NCBI RefSeq assembly: GCF_900142545.1
Contig: NZ_FRBF01000012.1
Location: 1-64,000, forward strand
Length of the DNA: 64,000 bases
DNA from: Fibrobacter sp. UWT2
GTDB lineage: Bacteria; Fibrobacterota; Fibrobacteria; Fibrobacterales; Fibrobacteraceae
Reading direction: 5' to 3'
Position numbers and translations under genes: made by a program. Below, piece by piece: positions 35,158 through 43,565 of this stretch (position 1 is the first letter of the stretch; every line of letters begins with the position of its first letter). A model generated the notes under the pieces. That model searched no databases and was not told the origin of the DNA. It saw only the letters and a list, made by a program, of their open reading frames with translations.

Positions 35158-36471
35158 GTGAATCGTCTGGTGTTTTTTGCATTATTTGCGTTTCTTTCGC
35201 TTTCGTTGATTGGCTGTAACGACGAGAAAAAGATTCAAAATCTTAAAGATGAAGGCGAGCGGCTTCGTGCACAGATAGATTCCCTGACCAACGAAATTGA
35301 ACAGCTGCAAATGCAGCCTGGCAACTGGATTGTGCATAACGATACCGTTCGTGCGGGCGATGGCCTTTTCCAGGTGCTTGTCCGCATGCAAATCAACGAA
35401 CGCGAACGCGGCAAGATTGTGCTTGCTCTTCAGGATAGTGCCGAACTTTCCAAACTCCGTGTGGGCCAGGTCTTTTACGCTGCTATCGACTCTTCGGGTA
35501 GCGTCCAGCGATTCCGTTACGCCCCCAATCCGGCGAATATCCATATGCTCAGCCGCACCGAAAACGGTTACGTTTACAGCCTGATTCAAAAGCCGGTGAC
35601 CCGCCGCCAATCCATTTTCGAGGGCGCTCTCACCGAAGGCAGCACCTTGAATGGAATGCTTCTTAAGGTAGGTATTCCCAGACGTATGGTGGGTATCGTG
35701 AGTGGTGTGCTCCAGTGCAAGGTGGCTTTCCCCTTGGCCCGCGCCGGAGACAAGTTCCGCATTTTGCTCGAAGAAACCTTCTACCAGGATTCCATCTGGA
35801 TTTCGGGCCGAGTCGTTTATGCCGAATTCAACGGCCGTATCGTGGGACACCACGAAGCCTTCCGTTACGAAGATCCGGATCCGAAAAGTTCCTTTAATGC
35901 CCACTATACCGAAAAGGGCGAAGCTTTGGTTTTCGATGGCCTGCGTTATCCGCTGGACCGTTTGCATATTACAAGCCCCTTCGGTAGCCGCATTCACCCG
36001 ATCACGGGCCAGCGCAAGACTCACTATGGCATTGACTACGGTAGTCCCACGGGTACGCCGGTTTACGCCGTTGCCGAAGGTGTTGTGACGGTTTCGGGCT
36101 TTGATCCCTTCAGCGGCAACAAGATTGCCATTCGCCACCGCGACCGTTCCGAAAGTTGGTACATGCACCTGTCTGTTCGCGGTGTAAAGGTGGGCTCCAA
36201 GGTGGCTGCGCGCCAGTGCATTGGCCGCGTGGGCTCCACGGGCCGTAGCACCGGCCCGCACCTGCATCTGGGTTTCAAGAACGAAAAGGGTAATTGGATC
36301 AATCCGGCGTCCAAGACCATGATTGCCGCCCCCAAGCTTGAAGGGCAGAGGCTTGCTCGCCTCAAGGATCAAGTGGCAGAAATCCGCAAACAAATAGAGG
36401 CGACTCTCGCCGCCCCTGCCGTAAAAGCAAACGATACCACCGATGTACTGGTGCGTATGCGTAGCTTATAA
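35158..36471 (+). CDS. M23-family peptidoglycan peptidase lipoprotein
   Basis: I use the GTG at 35158, after a GAGG site, because the earlier start lies in the terminator stem. The resulting 437-residue protein has a lipobox (SLIGC, Cys20), a coiled segment (LKDEGERLRAQIDSLTNEIEQL) and an OapA/LysM-like region (VRAGDGLFQVLVRMQ). The M23 domain follows, with zinc-binding HYGIDYG (His and Asp of HxxxD), the MHLSV segment and the HLHLGF motif. It cleaves or remodels peptidoglycan cross-links, or activates amidases if inactive; the metal ligands look intact. It is convergent with the S41 pair, separated by seven bases. Confidence 0.9.
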   Translation: MNRLVFFALFAFLSLSLIGCNDEKKIQNLKDEGERLRAQIDSLTNEIEQLQMQPGNWIVHNDTVRAGDGLFQVLVRMQINERERGKIVLALQDSAELSKLRVGQVFYAAIDSSGSVQRFRYAPNPANIHMLSRTENGYVYSLIQKPVTRRQSIFEGALTEGSTLNGMLLKVGIPRRMVGIVSGVLQCKVAFPLARAGDKFRILLEETFYQDSIWISGRVVYAEFNGRIVGHHEAFRYEDPDPKSSFNAHYTEKGEALVFDGLRYPLDRLHITSPFGSRIHPITGQRKTHYGIDYGSPTGTPVYAVAEGVVTVSGFDPFSGNKIAIRHRDRSESWYMHLSVRGVKVGSKVAARQCIGRVGSTGRSTGPHLHLGFKNEKGNWINPASKTMIAAPKLEGQRLARLKDQVAEIRKQIEATLAAPAVKANDTTDVLVRMRSL

Positions 36472-36478
36472 AAGAATC

Positions 36479-37933
36479 CTACTTGATGATTTTATATCTC
36501 GTTTTCAAGTCTCGGATGTCCGGGACTTTTTTGTTTGAATTTGTCGATTCGCGAGCCTTCGAGAAATGGTAGAGTCTTTCGGTCCCGTATCCGGCGGTGC
36601 GCAGTTCTGTTGCGCCCTTGGCGAGTTCTACGGCCTTTGCCATTTGTTCGTCGGGATCCGTTATTTCGTAGTCGGGGACAATGCCGACGTCGTGATAGCT
36701 ATCTCCATTCTTGTCAAAGCCCTGCATGGCGGTAATGAGGGCGAGACCGCGAATGCCGTACTCCTTTCCGGTGAAGACGCCCTGGCCAATGCCCTTTCCG
36801 TAAGAGGTTACGCCCACGATGGGAGTCTTCTTGTTTACGGATACGGCTGACAATACGACTTCTGCGCAACTGGCGGAAGAATCGCTGGACATCAGAACGT
36901 AATAGCGGTTCCTGCCGATGCCATCTTTTGTGGCGGTGGTGACGACGGTGTCAATTCTTTGGACGAGTTTCAGCTTGCCGTTCACCGTAGCGGTATCGAT
37001 TTCCACCATTTGGTCCATAATGACCGTGTCCCCGGCAGAGAGGAATTCCATCGAAACATTGTTGCAATGGTCGACGTTGCCACCGGGATTTTGACGCAAG
37101 TCAATAATGGTCGAGGTGGCGCCTGCGGTTTTTTCCAGGGCTTCGAGGAATTCTCCGTAGGTTCCCTTGGGGTGAATCGTCGTTTCCGAAAATTCCAGAA
37201 TTTCAATGACCGGAATCGAATCTTCGTAGTGGACTATTACTGATGGGGCGTGGTATTCGTCCAAGGTTACGTTTACGACGACAGCTTCGTCATTGCGGAG
37301 AACCGTAATCTGTATAATGCTGCCTTTTTCTCCGGAACACATTCTTTCGAAGTTTTCGGCTGTCGAAATGGAAAGACCGTCGATAGATACGATGATGTCG
37401 CCTTCTTTGAGTCCGGCCTTCTCACCGGGAGAATCGGGATAAACCTTGGTAACGGTTAAATGGCTCGATATTCCGTCTGAAACAGACTGAACTTCAGCTC
37501 CGATGCCGACGACTTCTTGGGTCTCCATCACGCTCTTGTAGACTTGTTCGGCGACGTTGGGGTCGAAGTATTGGGTAAAGGGATCCGCCATTTGGTTGAA
37601 CATGTAGCATACGTCGTAATAGTCGGCCGTACAATAGCCCTTGACCTTGTTGACGTCTGCGGTCCCCTTGCCTAGATAAACTTTGTAGTTGTCGGCAATT
37701 TCGTTGCGGGTGTGGCCGTAAATGTAGGCGAGATCAAGCCAGGCATAGTTGATGTAAAGCTCCGCTTCGTATTCGTCCTGCACTTGATCCGAGGGGTATG
37801 TTGCAAGAAAGAGCTGGTTCTCATCAAGCTCGCTCGGAATTTCGTCTTCTAACGAGTCGCTACTGACGGTGGATTCGCAGGCTGCCAGCAACAGCGCTGC
37901 TTCCAGTGATACAAGTAACTTGCTGAATTTCAT
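36479..37933 (-). CDS. S41-family peptidase lipoprotein, second of a tandem pair
   Basis: This 484-residue C-terminal-processing-type protease has a signal and lipobox (LEAALLLAACES), a helical N-terminal part, a PDZ domain (GLKEGDIIVSIDGLSIS) and the S41 catalytic core. The nucleophile lies in SSDSSASCAEVVLSA and the catalytic Lys in SYGKGIGQG. I start at 37933: AAGGAG lies upstream and the ATG overlaps the upstream stop by one base. Such proteases trim or degrade periplasmic and surface proteins. The C-terminal 60 residues are basic. Confidence 0.9.
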   Translation of the reverse strand: MKFSKLLVSLEAALLLAACESTVSSDSLEDEIPSELDENQLFLATYPSDQVQDEYEAELYINYAWLDLAYIYGHTRNEIADNYKVYLGKGTADVNKVKGYCTADYYDVCYMFNQMADPFTQYFDPNVAEQVYKSVMETQEVVGIGAEVQSVSDGISSHLTVTKVYPDSPGEKAGLKEGDIIVSIDGLSISTAENFERMCSGEKGSIIQITVLRNDEAVVVNVTLDEYHAPSVIVHYEDSIPVIEILEFSETTIHPKGTYGEFLEALEKTAGATSTIIDLRQNPGGNVDHCNNVSMEFLSAGDTVIMDQMVEIDTATVNGKLKLVQRIDTVVTTATKDGIGRNRYYVLMSSDSSASCAEVVLSAVSVNKKTPIVGVTSYGKGIGQGVFTGKEYGIRGLALITAMQGFDKNGDSYHDVGIVPDYEITDPDEQMAKAVELAKGATELRTAGYGTERLYHFSKARESTNSNKKVPDIRDLKTRYKIIK

Positions 37934-39231
37934 TATAGCTCCTTTTCCCAAGTGTTACGGGCGTCTTCTCCCTCAAGAATTGCGCCCCCGTCAAATATAT
38001 TCTGCGGGCGTAGTGCTGTGATGTCCGTAAAGTAGTCGGGGAACGCCGTCTTTGTCGCACTTTTCCCGTAATATTTTTGAATGGCTTCCAGTCCGCAGGG
38101 GAGTGTGGCCGGCTCGCAAACGTAGTCGGGGACAATACCCTTTTTGTGATAGGAATTTCCCTTGGGTGTTAAAAATTCAAGATTGGTAATAATTGCCAGT
38201 CCGCCGTTCATGGTTTTCCAGGTGCTTTGGCCAATGCCCTTGCCGTAGGTGGTGTCGCCTGCGACTTTTATGTCGGCGCCTTCGCTAATGGCGGCTGCAA
38301 AGATTTCGGCGCAACTTGCGCTATTCTTGTTCACGAGAACGACAAAGTTTTTTTTCTCGCCGGCATCGCCTGACTTGGCGATAATTGTCTGGGTGGTGTA
38401 AGTGGGGGTCCCGTCTCCAGCGGCCCCTCGGGAGGTGCGTATAGAAACCGAGCCTTTTTCAATGAACAGGTCTGCCATGGCGGTGCAGTGAACGACATGT
38501 CCGCCGGGGTTATTGCGCAGGTCAATGAGTCTGGGCTTGTCGGTGTTCCTTGTGGATTCCAGGTAGGTCTTCAACTCGCCGAATGTCCCTTCTTTTTGGT
38601 CGACGGTGTTGAGCTTGAAACCGGTAATGGTGATAATTTCGACTCCGCTTAAGGTGTCTATGAAAACGGTGGGAGCGTAGACATCTTCTTTAGTGAGCTT
38701 GTAGTCGGTGGTGTCACCTTGGTAGGCGACCTTGATGGTGATGTCCTTGCTGTAGGCGAGAACGGAATCGTAGATGGCCCTTGCCCGGTTGCCGGCGATA
38801 TCGACTCCGTTTGCGGTCAGGATGTTTCCGTAGCGGGGAACCCCTGCGCGTCCTGCCGGACTTTTGTCGTAGACGCGGTAAATGACAAGCGGGTGTTCCA
38901 TTGCAAATTCGCTGTATTCCATTCCCACGTCACCAGCCACAATGCTAGTGTTCATGCTACTAATAGTAGATGCGCTTTTTGCGGGCGGAATGTAACGGGT
39001 GTACGGATCGGACAGCTTCTTATAAAGCTCGGTGACGGAATCTCCCTGCTCATCCAGCAGGGGCAGTTCGTCTTCGTATAGGTACAGTCTTTGTAAAAGC
39101 CAGTAGTTGTAAGTGTATTCCGTTGGAGTCGGCGTGCTGTCTACCGGCTCGAAGAAATCACTACAGGCGGTGAGGAAAAAGGCGATGAGCACGCTCGCGG
39201 TACTCGCTTTGAGCCATGAGCATGTGTGCAT
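37933..39231 (-). CDS. S41-family peptidase lipoprotein, first of a tandem pair
   Basis: This 432-residue paralogue of the next gene shares its plan. It has a lipobox (FFLTAC), a helical region with YNYWLLQRLYLYEDELP, a PDZ domain (GRAGVPRYGNILTANGVDI) and an S41 core with Ser in NKNSASCAEIFAAA and Lys in TYGKGIGQS. Both active-site residues are kept, so both copies are probably active. The start at 39231 gives a proper lipoprotein signal; the frame reaches back to 39288 through non-coding palindromic DNA. The pair is translationally coupled. Confidence 0.87.
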   Translation of the reverse strand: MHTCSWLKASTASVLIAFFLTACSDFFEPVDSTPTPTEYTYNYWLLQRLYLYEDELPLLDEQGDSVTELYKKLSDPYTRYIPPAKSASTISSMNTSIVAGDVGMEYSEFAMEHPLVIYRVYDKSPAGRAGVPRYGNILTANGVDIAGNRARAIYDSVLAYSKDITIKVAYQGDTTDYKLTKEDVYAPTVFIDTLSGVEIITITGFKLNTVDQKEGTFGELKTYLESTRNTDKPRLIDLRNNPGGHVVHCTAMADLFIEKGSVSIRTSRGAAGDGTPTYTTQTIIAKSGDAGEKKNFVVLVNKNSASCAEIFAAAISEGADIKVAGDTTYGKGIGQSTWKTMNGGLAIITNLEFLTPKGNSYHKKGIVPDYVCEPATLPCGLEAIQKYYGKSATKTAFPDYFTDITALRPQNIFDGGAILEGEDARNTWEKEL

Positions 39232-39276
39232 TCGCCCTTTTTGCTTTTTTATTTCAAATATCAAAGCGAAACTCCT

Positions 39277-39325
39277 CTCAAACCTCAAAGCGCAGCGACC
39301 TCATCGCTCAGCGGCGCTCTGCGCC
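39277..39325 (-). repeat. Palindromic intergenic element with TTTGAGGTTTGAG motif
   Basis: Read on the minus strand it contains GGCGC-AGA-GCGCC (39325-39313), an AGCGA/TCGCT repeat and ATGAGGT-CGCTGCGC-TTTGAGGTTTGAG (39303-39277). It resembles the element at 29853-29892. It fills the spacer between the LRR gene and the S41 pair. Confidence 0.55.
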
Positions 39326-39328
39326 GGC

Positions 39329-40081
39329 CTACTGGTCTATGCTCAGTCCCTTCTTGTCCAGGAGCACGCGGGGGATTCCGCCTTCCATGGGGTTTTCGAC
39401 GACGGAAATCGTCTCGAGGCTGTCGCATTCGGCAAGAGTTTCGGGGAGCGTTTCGAGCTGGTTTGCGTCAAGCACCAGTTCCTTGAGTTTCTTGAGGGCT
39501 CCGAATTCCGAGGGGATTGCACCCAGGTTGTTGCCCGACACCATCAGGACTTCCAGAGATTCCAGGTGGCTGAGCGCTGCCGGAATAGAGGTCAAGTCGT
39601 TGTTGTCGAGGTAGAGCTTGCGGAGCTTTTTCAGTTTGCCGAGCGTGGCCGGCACTTCAGAAAGCATGTTGTCGTGGAGACTGATCTTGGTCACGTTCAC
39701 CCACTTGCCCACTTCGAGGGTCAAGTCCAAAAGCTGGTTCTTGGCGATATTCACCGTTTCGAGCTTTTTGAGGTTACCTACGGAATCCGGAAGTTCGGAC
39801 AGGCTGTTGTAACCCAGGTACAGGTGTTCGAGATTTGTAAGTTCACCGATGGTTTCGGGGAGTTCCATCAGGTCGTTTTCACTTATGGAAAGCTTTTTCA
39901 ACTTTTTCAGTCTAGAAATGTCGTCGGGGAGTTCCACGAGCATATTACGGTCGAGGATGAGCTCTTCGAGGTCTTCCAGTTCGAAAAGTTCCTGAGGAAG
40001 GATTCTCAGTTCTTTTTGGGAAAGGTCTAACGAGGTGGCTTTTTCGGCCTTGGCCTTCTTTATAATATCTAGCAAATTCAT
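39329..40081 (-). CDS. Leucine-rich-repeat protein
   Basis: This 250-residue protein consists almost entirely of about nine 23-residue leucine-rich repeats of the form L-x2-LP-x2-(I/L)-x2-L-x2-L-x2-L-x-(I/L)-x2-N-x-L. Examples are LEELILDRNMLVELP and LRKLYLDNNDLTSIP. One repeat (QLLDLTLEVGKWVNVTKISL) is degenerate. I start at 40081 after AGGAGAT; the longer frame is AT-rich leader DNA. There is no signal peptide, so it is probably cytoplasmic. Such Shoc2/PIRL-like repeats bind other proteins; the partner is unknown. Confidence 0.88.
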   Translation of the reverse strand: MNLLDIIKKAKAEKATSLDLSQKELRILPQELFELEDLEELILDRNMLVELPDDISRLKKLKKLSISENDLMELPETIGELTNLEHLYLGYNSLSELPDSVGNLKKLETVNIAKNQLLDLTLEVGKWVNVTKISLHDNMLSEVPATLGKLKKLRKLYLDNNDLTSIPAALSHLESLEVLMVSGNNLGAIPSEFGALKKLKELVLDANQLETLPETLAECDSLETISVVENPMEGGIPRVLLDKKGLSIDQ

Positions 40082-40290
40082 GGGAACATCTCCTATAGTG
40101 TAAATCATAGCATTTTTGCCCCGAAAAGATGAAACTTTATTCAAAAAAAGTAAAAAAGTATGATTTTTATACAAATGTTCACTATAAATGGGGGTGCTTT
40201 TGAAAAAAAATGAAAAAAATGTATGTTTTTTATCCACAAAGGGTCATTTTGAAACTATTTTTAAGGTGCAAAATACGATAATAAGGGTAA

Positions 40291-40307
40291 GGTGCCGCAT
40301 TTGCACC
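40291..40307. promoter_or_regulatory. Inverted repeat upstream of the AIPR gene
   Basis: GGTGC-N7-GCACC lies 40 bp before the ATG. A further AAGGTGC copy occurs at 40263-40269 as a direct repeat. It could be an operator. The 40082-40346 gap is otherwise AT-rich without a gene. Confidence 0.35.
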
Positions 40308-40346
40308 CGACTTTTGCTATTGTAAAATAACAGAACTGAGGAAAAA

Positions 40347-42239
40347 ATGGAACTAACCAAATCGCAGGAACGCCGTCTAGCATTTGTGGCTAGCCTCTTG
40401 AGTCTCAATCCGAACGATCCTACTGACAGAATTAAGGCACTCCGGCATCTAAACCTTGATGAGAACGGCTGCTTCCATGGTTTCCAATATTCCCAAGGCT
40501 TTATGGAATTCTTCATCTTCCTCGATGAAGACACTCCGCTCGAAAAGGTCGTTTCTCACCTGAATTCCGACCTGAAACAGCTCCAGATTGCCGTTTTCCG
40601 CACCAGCGACCCTCCTAATCCGTTCTTTATGTCGCTCCGCGAAGAAGCTGATCCTTGGGCTGTTAATAAGATTTCCGACGACGAAGAAGAGGAAGATTCC
40701 GATTCCCCGGCAAGTCGCCCCTACATGGAAACGCTCGAAATTACGGTTCTCCGTACCCGTGCGACCCGCGACATTACCGACTCCGAACTGGAACGTACCC
40801 TCAAGGATATGCGTCGCAAGCTCGGCATTTGGAAGAACGAAGTCAAGGCTAAGCTCGAAATTATCGCTGAACACGATGACTTGACCCGCGACTTCCGCAG
40901 CGCCGACGACAAGCTTGAAATCGTGATGGATTCCGATCCGCTCCACCTGACCTCCGATCACGGTGAACTTTTCCTCGGTTTCTGCCCGATTCGTACGATT
41001 TTTGACTACCACGTGAACCTGGGTAAGCGCCTCAAGACGAAGCACAACATGGCTATCGTTTCCAGTAACATCCGTACTTACCTCGGTAACCTCACTCACA
41101 CGAACGCTGCTTTGATCGATGCCTTCCAGACCATGGAACGCAACGACGACCAGAACGTGAACGTGGATGACTTCCCGTTCCTGCACAACGGTATGACCCT
41201 TACCGGTGATGACCTGCGCCTCAAGGAACGCGATGGCAAGAAGGTGCTCTATATTGAACGCCCGAAGATTATTAACGGTGCCCAGTCTCTGTTCACCTAT
41301 GAACAGTACGCCAAGAAGAGCAAGAAGCCGGTGAACCCGCAGGTGCTCGTGAAGGTGGTGGTGCCGTATCCTGGTGCCGACAACTTCCTGAACCAGGTGA
41401 CCATGGCCAACAACCGCCAGAACCCGGTGTTCAGCTACCACCTGCGTGCCGCTGACGACCTGCAGTTCTTCATTTGGCAGCGTTACCAGGAAGAAGGCTT
41501 TACCTACGTTTATAAGGATGGCGTGCGCCTGAAGGCACGTACCCGTAAGCTCGAAGTGCGTATGCGCCCCGAACTTGCCAAGACCCTCTTCATGATGGAT
41601 GGCAAGCTCAGCGAATGCCGCTCTAGCGACTGCATTTTCGATAAGGAAACTCTGTACCAGCGTTGCTTCGGCGCGTTCGTGCGTGTTTCTCCGGACAAAG
41701 AAAAGGATTTCGTCCGCAAGACCATCGCTTTCACCAAGGCTTGGCAGCTCCTTAGTCGTTTGCCGATCAAGATTCGCCGCGTTACCCCGGGTAAGGGCGT
41801 GTCTATCGAAGCGAACGACGATAACCCGCTGACCCGTATCACTTGGAACGGCCGCCTTGAAGACAAGTTTATCTTCCGCAGCGCCGTGAAGGACCTGGTG
41901 GTGGCCCTTGCCCTTAAGCATTGGCTCATTTACGGCGATCCGATTCAGGACTTCGAATGGCTCGTGGAAAACGAACTCAACTTCAACGATTCTATCCTCA
42001 AGTATGCTTCCAAGATTTACACCGAAGACTTGAAGGGTATCTTGATTTCTGAATTCAAGGACAATCCGGCCTACTACGACACCATTACCACCATCGACAA
42101 GGATTCCGGTGAATCTGTGGAACGTCGCTTGTGGAAGGGCTTCAGCAACACCGCTACTTACGACAAGATGATGGATCTTCTGTGCAAGAAGAACTCCTCT
42201 TGGGAAAAGTGCCGCGGCGGTATCGAAGTATTCCTTTAA
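40347..42239 (+). CDS. AIPR-family (abortive infection) protein
   Basis: This 630-residue protein matches the AIPR family (abortive infection, phage resistance). The signature blocks appear in order: SSNIRTYLG (239-247), FLHNGMTL (278-285, usually FWNNGIT), IINGAQSL (308-315, usually IVNGxQT) and VTMANNRQNPV (351-361, usually ITxATNxQNxV). Residues 1-135 form a separate N-terminal domain with an acidic linker (DDEEEEDSDS, 111-120). Residues 380-630 are a poorly characterised C-terminal part. AIPR proteins are linked to phage defence and resemble nuclease-associated factors; the mechanism here is unknown. No other defence gene sits next to it, and its codon choice resembles the host's well-expressed genes. 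A GAGG site precedes the ATG. Confidence 0.72.
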   Translation: MELTKSQERRLAFVASLLSLNPNDPTDRIKALRHLNLDENGCFHGFQYSQGFMEFFIFLDEDTPLEKVVSHLNSDLKQLQIAVFRTSDPPNPFFMSLREEADPWAVNKISDDEEEEDSDSPASRPYMETLEITVLRTRATRDITDSELERTLKDMRRKLGIWKNEVKAKLEIIAEHDDLTRDFRSADDKLEIVMDSDPLHLTSDHGELFLGFCPIRTIFDYHVNLGKRLKTKHNMAIVSSNIRTYLGNLTHTNAALIDAFQTMERNDDQNVNVDDFPFLHNGMTLTGDDLRLKERDGKKVLYIERPKIINGAQSLFTYEQYAKKSKKPVNPQVLVKVVVPYPGADNFLNQVTMANNRQNPVFSYHLRAADDLQFFIWQRYQEEGFTYVYKDGVRLKARTRKLEVRMRPELAKTLFMMDGKLSECRSSDCIFDKETLYQRCFGAFVRVSPDKEKDFVRKTIAFTKAWQLLSRLPIKIRRVTPGKGVSIEANDDNPLTRITWNGRLEDKFIFRSAVKDLVVALALKHWLIYGDPIQDFEWLVENELNFNDSILKYASKIYTEDLKGILISEFKDNPAYYDTITTIDKDSGESVERRLWKGFSNTATYDKMMDLLCKKNSSWEKCRGGIEVFL

Positions 42240-42270
42240 TATTTCGATATTACGTGATTTAATTTATAGA

Positions 42271-42297
42271 AAGTCCCCCATTGGGGACTTTTTTTTA
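42271..42297 (+). terminator. Terminator of the AIPR gene
   Basis: A perfect 8-bp stem (AAGTCCCC, 42271-42278, with 42283-42290), a 4-nt loop and eight T residues. Confidence 0.95.
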
Positions 42298-42370
42298 TTT
42301 ACGTAATTTTTTTGTACGCAAGTTTATCCTTTTGTGTATATTCAAAGAGAATAAATCCGGAGGTATTACA

Positions 42371-43390
42371 ATGAATATGAAATGTAGTCGCGTTTTCAAA
42401 AAAGCGTTGCCTTTGGCGTTGCTTTCTGCAACGTTTGCCATGGTGGCTTGCGATTTTGGTTCCGATTCTAAGGATTCAAGTGACGAACAGACCGTTGAAC
42501 AGAAAAATACGGTTGAGGATGGTTCCGATCAGCCTACAAAGACCGAACCGGTTGATGGGAAAAACGTTTCTGAACAGGGATCTTCTTCAAGCGAACGACC
42601 AACAGATGAAAGTTCATCGAGTGTTCCGTCCGTCACTGAAAGTTCGTCAAGTACTCCGTCGAGCGTAGTGCAGTTGTCAAGCAGTAGTGTAGTGCCGCCG
42701 TCTAGCGACAGTGTTGAACCCAAATCCAGCAGCAGTTTAGCGCCTTGCGATTTTGAAAATTGGCTTGGAGCCGAAGGCATTGCTCGAATCAACACGGGTT
42801 ACGATGCCGGTTTTAACAATTCCGGCTACTGGTATCTCGAAAACGATAGCATTGATGGGGGTAAGTCTGTCATCACATGGGCAGCTGAACCGGATCCGGA
42901 GGGAGGCTTAGAGCCGGTCCTTGAGGAATGTGGTTCTGGCGTTTGTGGAAAGTATACGCTGGATAAAGGCGTCTTGGACTATGAACCGTTTGTGGTGATC
43001 GCTTTCGACCTTGCGGGTAGAGATGCCGATGGCCGAGCCATACCGGTCGATATTTCTGGTATGAGGGGTATTGACATTCAATATAGTTCCTCGCATGCCG
43101 CTACACTTGAGTTGAGCCTGGGCGAAGAAATGGATAAGAAAATCGGTTATGCACTCCCGGCTTATGACCTGGGCAAGTCTTCTACCGGTAAGTATGCTAG
43201 CATTCCTTGGTCCAAGTTTGCTCAGCCGGTCTGGGCTAAGGGTGATCAGATTATTTCCATAGACGAAGCGATCACTTCTGTTGCTTCCATCCGAGTCAAA
43301 ATTCAGTTTAAGACCGGAAGTGAGGGAGAATTCAATATTATGGGTATAGGAAGGCGTGGTACTCTTCTAGCTTGTTGCACCGTTTTTTAA
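42371..43390 (+). CDS. Lipoprotein with one CBM11-like beta-sandwich domain
   Basis: This 339-residue lipoprotein starts at 42371 after CCGGAGG. The signal ends at FAMVAC, then comes a Ser/Pro/Glu linker of about 90 residues with repeated SSSS runs. One beta-sandwich domain follows (WLGAEGIARINTGYDAG... to GSEGEFNIMGIGRRG). It has the look of carbohydrate-binding module 11: DGGKSVITW near the first strand, an AFDLAGRDADGR loop, and a final IRVKIQFKTGSEGEFNIMGI strand pair. Two Cys-rich spots (ECGSGVCGKY and ACC at the end) are present. It is paralogous to the next gene. A TTGTAC/TATATT promoter-like pair lies at 42312-42342. Confidence 0.8.
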   Translation: MNMKCSRVFKKALPLALLSATFAMVACDFGSDSKDSSDEQTVEQKNTVEDGSDQPTKTEPVDGKNVSEQGSSSSERPTDESSSSVPSVTESSSSTPSSVVQLSSSSVVPPSSDSVEPKSSSSLAPCDFENWLGAEGIARINTGYDAGFNNSGYWYLENDSIDGGKSVITWAAEPDPEGGLEPVLEECGSGVCGKYTLDKGVLDYEPFVVIAFDLAGRDADGRAIPVDISGMRGIDIQYSSSHAATLELSLGEEMDKKIGYALPAYDLGKSSTGKYASIPWSKFAQPVWAKGDQIISIDEAITSVASIRVKIQFKTGSEGEFNIMGIGRRGTLLACCTVF

Positions 43391-43427
43391 TACGATTCTA
43401 AAAAGTATTCCGAGTTAGAATAGAAAC

Positions 43428-43461
43428 GCTCGCTCAAATTTGGTTTGAGCGGGCTTTTTTT
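43428..43461 (+). terminator. Terminator after the first CBM11-like gene
   Basis: An 11-bp stem (43428-43438 with 43444-43454) with a 5-nt loop is followed by seven T residues. Confidence 0.93.
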
Positions 43462-43502
43462 GTGCGATTGGGGTCACCGGATTTTGACGTCATTAATATA
43501 TT

Positions 43503-43531
43503 TTGTACGTTTTGAAGGCTTATCATATATA
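43503..43531 (+). promoter_or_regulatory. Promoter of the second CBM11-like gene
   Basis: TTGTAC (43503-43508) and TATATA (43526-43531) are separated by 17 bp. They lie 35 bp upstream of the GTG start, with a GGAGG site between. Confidence 0.6.
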
Positions 43532-43565
43532 TTTATGATGGAGTAAAGTTGTTGGAGGATTAAAA

